A program made the position numbers and the translations under genes. From positions 62,001-126,000 of the forward strand of contig NZ_AUFE01000013.1 in the NCBI RefSeq assembly GCF_000426345.1: a DNA stretch of 64,000 nt, written 5' to 3'. Position 1 is the first letter of the stretch; every line of letters begins with the position of its first letter. The notes under the pieces were generated by a model. It saw only the letters and a list, made by a program, of their open reading frames with translations. It did not search any database and was not told the DNA's origin. Origin of the DNA: Cupriavidus phytohabitans (GTDB lineage: Bacteria > Pseudomonadota > Gammaproteobacteria > Burkholderiales > Burkholderiaceae). Of the stretch, positions 56,381-64,000 are shown in pieces.

Positions 56381-56866
56381 CTACAGCTTGTAGCCGAACT
56401 TGCGCAGCAGCGCCTTGCGCTCCGCCACATCCGCCTCGGTCTCGATCCCCAGCGGCGAGGCGCCGTCGATCACGCCCACCACGCCGCGGCCGGCATCGGT
56501 CTGCGCGACGATCACCTGAGTCGGGTTCGCCGTCGCGCAGTAGATCCGGCACACCTCTGGCACCGCGCGCACCGCGCCCAGCACGTTCACCGGGAAGAAC
56601 CCGTCGCCCAGGAAGATCAGGAAGCTGTGTCCCGCGCCGATGGCGCGCGCGTTCTCGCAAGCCATGTCGATCAGTTGCTCATCGGTGCCCGACCAGCGCA
56701 CCAGCCGCTTGCCCGAGGCCTCGCAGAACGCCAGCCCGAAGCGGATGCCTGGCACCGTGCCCACCAGCGCCTCGTGCAGGTCTTCCACGGTCTTGATGAA
56801 ATGCGAGTGACCAAAGATGAAGTTGGTGGCTTCCGGCTTGCTGACCGGTACGACCGTGAGTTCCAT
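56381..56866 (-). CDS. Adenosine-specific kinase family protein
   Basis: 161 residues beginning MELTVVPVSKPEATNFIFGHSHFIKTVEDL. IRFGLAFCEASGKRLVRWSGTD and HSFLIFLGDGFFPVNVLGAVRAVPEVCRIYCATANPTQVIVAQ, then GRGVVGVIDGASPLGIETEADV, match the archaeal/bacterial family named adenosine-specific kinase. Biochemical function in bacteria is unproven. An upstream ATG at 56905 adds 13 residues. It is unusually well conserved in motif, yet has no operon partner. Confidence 0.8.
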   Translation of the reverse strand: MELTVVPVSKPEATNFIFGHSHFIKTVEDLHEALVGTVPGIRFGLAFCEASGKRLVRWSGTDEQLIDMACENARAIGAGHSFLIFLGDGFFPVNVLGAVRAVPEVCRIYCATANPTQVIVAQTDAGRGVVGVIDGASPLGIETEADVAERKALLRKFGYKL

Positions 56867-56980
56867 GCGGGGCTCCTGTGCGATGCGTGTCGCCGTCCGG
56901 TTCATGGTAGGGCGCGAGGTGGCGAAAGCAAGCCGGCGCCTGCTATACCGGAGGGGATTGGCTCACCACCGGAGCAGCCG

Positions 56981-57574
56981 ATGCCTGCCTCTTGCCGCTT
57001 GCTTGCCCTGCTTGCCATCGTGCCGGCGCTTGCTGCCGCGCAGGTCGCTCCGGCATCACAGGGCGAGATCGCGGTGAGCGAACTGCAGCGCCCGAATGTC
57101 GTGGTGGTGCTGCGCCATGCCAGCGCCCCGGGCGTGGGCGACCCGCCCGGTTTCCGGCTGGCCGATTGTGCCACCCAGCGTAACCTCGATGCGCGCGGAC
57201 GCGAGCAGGCAGCGCGGCTGGGGACGACCTGGAGGGCGGCCGGCTTCCGGCCGACGCAGGTGTGGAGCAGCGCGTGGTGCCGCTGCCAGGACACGGCGCG
57301 GTTGATTGGCCTGGGACCGGTACAGGTGCAGCCGCTGCTCAATTCGTTCTTCGGGGCGGAAGCGCGGCGCCGCGACGCGCAGGTCGAGCAGCTGTCGCGC
57401 CTGATCGACGGGCTCGACCCGCGGGGCGGGCCCTACCTGATGGTCACGCACCAGGTGGTGATCACCGCGTTGACCGGCCACGGTGCCGACAGCGGTGGCG
57501 GCGTGGCGATAGAGTTGCCGCAGGGCGGCACGGCGCGGCGCACGCGTGTGCTGCCGGCCGCCGGACTCGACTGA
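56981..57574 (+). CDS. Exported histidine phosphatase-family protein
   Basis: 197 residues with a signal peptide (LLALLAIVPALAAAQVA). The catalytic motif is VVVVLRHASAPGVGD, an RHA rather than the common RHG, and the second His is in LMVTHQVVITALTG. CATQRNLDARGREQAARLG and VWSSAWCRCQDTARL are typical. A phosphatase or phosphatase-like role in the periplasm is likely. GGAG precedes the ATG. Confidence 0.83.
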   Translation: MPASCRLLALLAIVPALAAAQVAPASQGEIAVSELQRPNVVVVLRHASAPGVGDPPGFRLADCATQRNLDARGREQAARLGTTWRAAGFRPTQVWSSAWCRCQDTARLIGLGPVQVQPLLNSFFGAEARRRDAQVEQLSRLIDGLDPRGGPYLMVTHQVVITALTGHGADSGGGVAIELPQGGTARRTRVLPAAGLD

Positions 57575-57600
57575 GCCCGGCCTGTCGGCAGCTCAGCAGG

Positions 57601-60465
<2,865 letters not shown>

Positions 60466-60659
60466 ATGCCGAAAAGTCGTCGCCAGGCAGGCCGCCCCGG
60501 CCGGGCTGGCCGAGGCTGTCTGAAGGAAAGGCAAACCCCAGTGTCCAGGTGCGCTGGCTGGCACTTCCTGCCGCTGGCGACGGCGGAATGCGCATCCGGG
60601 CACACGCCCGGGGGCCCTCTGGCAAGGCCAGGTGACCCGGGAAGCGCGAAGGAGCAAAC

Positions 60660-60675
60660 CTGTTAATATACCCAA
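60660..60675. promoter_or_regulatory. Weak LexA-box-like sequence upstream of uvrA
   Basis: CTGTTAATATACCCAA matches 11 of 16 positions of CTGTATATATATACAG, with both CTG and the CA of the CAG half intact. It lies in the 409-bp gap between divergent uvrA and the MFS gene. Also AT-rich enough to be part of a promoter. Unverified. The rest of the gap has no recognisable element. Confidence 0.35.
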
Positions 60676-60874
60676 CTTCGGTTTCCGGGGTAGCCGGCCC
60701 AGAACGGGCGCATGCCGGGAACCCCGGCGCGGAGCCGTCACCGGCCTCATTTCCAGGGCGACCCGGAAGGCGGGCGGACACCGGCCAGAGGCCATACCGG
60801 CCGATGCCGTCACAAAACGGCCACCCGGCCGGCCCCGCCAGCCGACCCGCTTTCCAGAGATCCTCACGATCGCA

Positions 60875-62125
60875 ATGCCGCCGATCCAGTCTTCTTCCCC
60901 GGACGCGAGCCCTGCCGGCGCGTCCCAGGCTCCCGCCCGCGAACGCATGACGCGCACCGAGCTGCGCGCCAGCGTGTCGCTGGCCAGCATCTTTGCCCTG
61001 CGCATGCTGGGGCTGTTCCTGATCCTGCCCGTATTCGCCGAATACGCCCGCAACCTGCCCGACGGGCATGACGCCCAGCGCGTCGGCCTGGCCATGGGCA
61101 TCTATGGCCTGATGCAGGCCTTCCTGCATATCCCGCTGGGCTGGCTCTCCGACCGCATCGGGCGCAAGCCGGTGATGGTGGGCGGGCTGCTGCTGTTTAT
61201 CGCCGGCGGCCTGGTGGCGGCGTTCTCCGACACGCTGACGGGCATCATCGCCGGCCGCGCGCTGCAGGGCATGGGCGCGATCTCGGCGGCCATCACGGCC
61301 TGCATCGCCGACCTCACGCGCGAGCGCCATCGCACCAAGGCGATGGCGATGGTCGGCGGCAGCATCGGCCTGACCTTTGCGCTGTCGCTGGTGATCGCCT
61401 CGCCGCTGCTGCACAGCATCGGCATGGCGGGCATCTTCGGCCTGATGTCGGTGCTGGGGCTGGTGGCCATCGGCGTGACGCTGTTCCTGGTCCCGGCGCC
61501 GCCAGCGCCGCACCCGGTGCGGCTGCCGTTCCGCAAGGTGCTGCTCAATGCCGACCTGGCGCGGCTGAACGTTGGCGTGCTGGCGCTCCATGCGTCGCAG
61601 GTGGCCATGTTCATGGTGGTGCCGGCGATGCTGACCGATGCCGGCATGCCGCTCGACCAGCACTGGAAGGTCTACCTGCCGGTGGTGCTGGTGTCGTTCG
61701 TGCTGATGCTGGGCCCGATGATGGCGGCGGAGCGTTACGGCCGCGTGCGCCCGGTGCTGCTCGGCGCGGTGGCGCTGATGACGGCGGTGCAACTGCTGTT
61801 CGCAGCGGTGCATGGCTTGTGGGCCATCGTTGGCGTGCTCTTGCTGTTCTTTGTCGCATTCAACGTGCTGGAGGCAATGCAGCCCTCGCTGGTGTCGCGC
61901 TACGCCGCGGCCGCGCGCGGCGCCGCGCTCGGCGTGTACAACACCACGCAGGCGCTGGGCCTGTTCCTGGGCGGTGCCGTTGGCGGCTGGCTGCTGAAGC
62001 ACGAGGGCCGCAGCGCGGTGTTCGTCGGCTGCGCGGCCGTGCTGCTGCTCTGGCTTATAATCGCCTGGAGCATGAAGGCGCCCCCGGCCCGCGGGCAGGA
62101 GGCCGCACCGGCGCCGGCTGCCTGA
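60875..62125 (+). CDS. MFS transporter (YajR-like)
   Basis: 416 residues with about twelve membrane helices. The cytoplasmic loop [25 protein letters not shown] between helices 2 and 3 is the MFS motif A. A helix-rich N-terminal half begins [25 protein letters not shown], reminiscent of YajR. Helix 11 region is [22 protein letters not shown]. Substrate unknown. ATG at 60875 was chosen; the frame opens at 60632. Confidence 0.87.
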   Translation: MPPIQSSSPDASPAGASQAPARERMTRTELRASVSLASIFALRMLGLFLILPVFAEYARNLPDGHDAQRVGLAMGIYGLMQAFLHIPLGWLSDRIGRKPVMVGGLLLFIAGGLVAAFSDTLTGIIAGRALQGMGAISAAITACIADLTRERHRTKAMAMVGGSIGLTFALSLVIASPLLHSIGMAGIFGLMSVLGLVAIGVTLFLVPAPPAPHPVRLPFRKVLLNADLARLNVGVLALHASQVAMFMVVPAMLTDAGMPLDQHWKVYLPVVLVSFVLMLGPMMAAERYGRVRPVLLGAVALMTAVQLLFAAVHGLWAIVGVLLLFFVAFNVLEAMQPSLVSRYAAAARGAALGVYNTTQALGLFLGGAVGGWLLKHEGRSAVFVGCAAVLLLWLIIAWSMKAPPARGQEAAPAPAA

Positions 62126-62384
62126 AGTTGCCTTGGCATCGCATCAATCCGTAAAGCTTTCCGGGCCGGAAATGGCCTAGCATGATCGCGCCACCCGACA
62201 CCGGCCGGGCGGCGCGATGTTCGTTACGTTGCTGCGCCCGGCGGCGCCGCAGTGACGGCGCAGTGCTGAACCAGGCAACCGGCCACGGTAGCCGCCGGCG
62301 CGGTATCGGATCACACTATCAGCTTCACCCTCATCGTATTGCCACGCTTTTCAACACAGCGCGTGGCTTTTGGAGAACATTCAC

Positions 62385-62948
62385 ATGGCCTCGGTCAACA
62401 AAGTCATTCTCGTCGGCAACCTCGGCGCTGACCCCGAAACCCGCTACATGCCCAGCGGCGACGCGGTCACCAACCTTCGCCTGGCGACCACCGATCGCTA
62501 TAAGGACAAGCAGTCCGGCGAGATGAAGGAAGCCACCGAGTGGCACCGCGTTTCGATGTTCGGCAAGCTGGCCGAAATCGCCGGCCAGTACCTGCGCAAG
62601 GGCTCGTCGGTCTATATCGAGGGCCGCATCCGCACCCGCAAGTGGCAGGACCAGTCCGGCCAGGACAAGTACTCGACCGAAATCGTTGCCGACCAGATGC
62701 AGATGCTGGGCTCGCGCCAGGGCGGCGGTGGTGGTGGCGATGAAGGCGGCTTCGGCGGTGGTGGCGGTGGCTACAGCCGTGAATCGCAGGGAGGTGGCGG
62801 TGGTGGCTACGGCGGCGGCCGTGGCGGCCGTGGCGGCCAGGGCGGCCAGGGCGGCCAGGGCGGCGGCCAGGCTGGTGGCGGCGCTCGTCGCCCGCAGCAG
62901 GCGCCGTCGAATGGTTTCGAGGATATGGACGACGATATTCCGTTCTAA
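62385..62948 (+). CDS. ssb: Single-stranded DNA-binding protein
   Basis: 187 residues. OB-fold domain: [67 protein letters not shown] Gly-rich linker of Arg/Gln-Gly triplets is followed by the acidic tip EDMDDDIPF that contacts partner proteins. Essential for replication and repair. TTGGAG precedes the ATG at 62385; the ATG at 62370 is upstream of it. It lies 259 bp after the MFS gene and is followed by a terminator and the intron. Confidence 0.97.
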   Translation: MASVNKVILVGNLGADPETRYMPSGDAVTNLRLATTDRYKDKQSGEMKEATEWHRVSMFGKLAEIAGQYLRKGSSVYIEGRIRTRKWQDQSGQDKYSTEIVADQMQMLGSRQGGGGGGDEGGFGGGGGGYSRESQGGGGGGYGGGRGGRGGQGGQGGQGGGQAGGGARRPQQAPSNGFEDMDDDIPF

Positions 62949-62978
62949 TCTTGTGCAAGCAGTAGTTGTAAGGACCAG

Positions 62979-63001
62979 CCCCGCCTTTGTGCGGGGTTTT
63001 T
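62979..63001 (+). terminator. Intrinsic terminator of ssb
   Basis: CCCCGC / GCGGGG stem around CTTTGT followed by five T. It is the ssb terminator and the attachment point of the adjacent group II intron. Confidence 0.93.
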
Positions 63002-63004
63002 CCT

Positions 63005-64000
63005 GTGTGCCGAGCATGTCCAACAGCTCGGGGGTGCAAGTCCCCTATCCAACCTGATGGTGGTGAAGGATTAGTGAAGCGCAAGGGCGTCGTCGCGAGG
63101 CGGGGTCTGAAGGAAGCGTGGAACAAAGCCACGACCTGACGAACAGAAACCAGATACGAGGCCTACCTGGCTGGACGAGCGAGCAAGTGATCGCGAAGTC
63201 CATAGCCATCAAGAGCCGGGATGGTAAATCTGGCAGGTGTGTGGTGAAGGCGGTTGGAATTACCTCGGGAGGCCTGCTTGGTGTCCTGAAATCAGGACTG
63301 AATGACTCGCAAGGGCCATTGACCGCTAGGCAGGAGTCAGCATAGGGCATAGTACGGCGGCGACGCCGGAAGGCCTGAACGGAATAGAGCGGCAAGTAAG
63401 CCGGTGAACTCGATATGGAAGCGCAGCAGAAAACGCACCGCGACCTTGAGCAAGGGAGAAGGGGTGAAGCCTCGGCGCCCGGCCCTCGAGGGGCTGAATC
63501 CATGGCGGCGAACTCCGAGCCTGAAAGCCCGTCGGTAAGCGACCGACTGATGGAGGCAATCTGTGAACCGGAGAACCTGAGGCAGGCACTGAAGAGGGTG
63601 AAGGCGAACAAGGGCGCGCCGGGGGTAGACGGGATGACCGTCAAAGAGCTGCCGGCGTACCTGAAGTCGCACTGGGCTGAGTTACGGGAGCAACTGCTAA
63701 GCGGTACCTACAAGGCTCAACCTGTGAGGCGGGTCGAGATACCGAAGCCGGACGGCGGCATCAGAAAATTGGGTGTGCCAACGGCGAGGGACCGATTCAT
63801 CCAGCAGGCGGCGATGCAGGTGCTGCAACGGCAGTGGGATCCGACGTTCTCGGATGCCAGCTATGGCTTCCGCCCGGGGCGCTCAGCGCACCAGGCGGTA
63901 GCTCGGGCACAGGGCCATATTGAGTCGGGGTGCAGATGGGTTGTAGACCTCGACTTGGAAAAGTTCTTTGACCGGGTGAACCACGATCTTTTGATGAGCC
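63005..64000 (+). mobile_element. Group II intron (5' part; continues beyond the window)
   Basis: It starts at GTGTG (63005), a match to the group II 5' consensus GTGYG, 3 nt after the U-tract of the ssb terminator. The first 400 bp are noncoding and contain the domain I segment GGGGTGCAAGTCCCC, then the intron-encoded reverse transcriptase opens at 63415. The position behind an intrinsic terminator is the hallmark of group IIC introns, so that class is likely. The 3' end, domains V/VI and the right boundary lie outside the window. Confidence 0.85.
63415..64000 (+). CDS. ltrA: Group II intron reverse transcriptase/maturase (partial)
   Basis: Intron-encoded protein, N-terminal 195 residues visible. 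After a head of about 45 residues come the RT domain motifs: RVKANKGAPGVDGMTVKELP, VEIPKPDGGIRKLGVPTARD followed by RFIQQAAMQVLQ, YGFRPGRSAHQAVARAQGHI, and WVVDLDLEKFFDRVNHDLLM, which brings the first catalytic Asp. The YADD box, maturase domain and possible endonuclease domain are beyond the right edge. It promotes splicing and retrohoming. No stop or frameshift is seen in the visible part. Confidence 0.92.
   Translation, partial: MEAQQKTHRDLEQGRRGEASAPGPRGAESMAANSEPESPSVSDRLMEAICEPENLRQALKRVKANKGAPGVDGMTVKELPAYLKSHWAELREQLLSGTYKAQPVRRVEIPKPDGGIRKLGVPTARDRFIQQAAMQVLQRQWDPTFSDASYGFRPGRSAHQAVARAQGHIESGCRWVVDLDLEKFFDRVNHDLLMS

Noticed and set aside
62820..62880. Tandem repeats in ssb considered as a mobile or regulatory repeat
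   Set aside because: They encode the Gly-rich linker of SSB (RGG and QGG triplets) and are explained by protein composition.

Overview
The window is a GC-rich, gene-dense stretch of bacterial chromosome. Gene content and order (an aa3/caa3 oxidase operon with its assembly genes, the kdsD-lptCAB-rpoN-hpf-ptsN-hprK-rapZ block, a ctc-type L25, bioC beside comF, a PsiF-like protein) point to the Burkholderiaceae, most likely Cupriavidus or a close Ralstonia relative. This is judged from remembered gene order and protein style, not from a database search. Almost all of it is core genome. The only clear mobile element is a group II intron that runs off the right edge.

Layout, left to right. 1-1440: partial comF and divergent bioC. 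1559-12014: a respiratory block on the plus strand with a consensus-like promoter, holding a DUF2244 membrane protein, coxB, ctaD, a 43-aa assembly peptide, ctaG (Cox11), a DUF2970 protein, ctaE, SURF1, a thioredoxin-like SCO-type protein, ctaA, ctaB and a SCO lipoprotein. It therefore encodes the oxidase core, haem A synthesis and copper insertion together; one small membrane protein lies on the opposite strand. 12117-15315: rpoH with a perfect CIRCE operator, a pirin and YbiB. 15377-19578: a nitrate-type ABC transporter (nrtABC order) preceded by nasT. The nasT-nrtA leader contains two hexaloop hairpins of the ANTAR-target type and a terminator that abuts the nrtA ribosome binding site. 19810-21163: an FAH-family hydrolase with a zeta-class GST isomerase, the last steps of aromatic ring degradation.

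21227-36869: housekeeping genes: ftsY, a two-subunit M16 peptidase, rsmD, coaD, a ferredoxin, a Tat-exported PhoX-like lipoprotein, pth, rplY, prs, tRNA-Gln(UUG), ispE, lolB, a TPR protein and mutM. 37037-40451: a dynamin-like GTPase between mutM and mutY. 40470-49935, minus strand: a LON-domain protein, rapZ, a PsiF-like protein, hprK, ptsN, hpf, rpoN, lptB, lptA, lptC and kdsD, linking nitrogen PTS signalling, sigma-54 and LPS export. 50085-62948: a Kef-type antiporter, an RHH protein, a DJ-1/PfpI protein, apt, a LysE exporter, a Na/Pi cotransporter, an adenosine-specific-kinase-family protein, a histidine phosphatase, uvrA, an MFS transporter and ssb. From 63005 a group II intron begins 3 nt after the U-tract of the ssb terminator.

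The strongest regulatory observations are the ANTAR-type attenuator of the nitrate transporter, the CIRCE element in front of rpoH, and the intron placed exactly behind an intrinsic terminator. I did not find a wholly new multi-gene system. The best candidates for undescribed biology are the apparently NasS-less NasT circuit with a receiver domain that seems to lack its phosphoacceptor aspartate, the dynamin-like GTPase sandwiched between two oxidised-guanine repair genes, and a MutY with an enlarged iron-sulfur loop.
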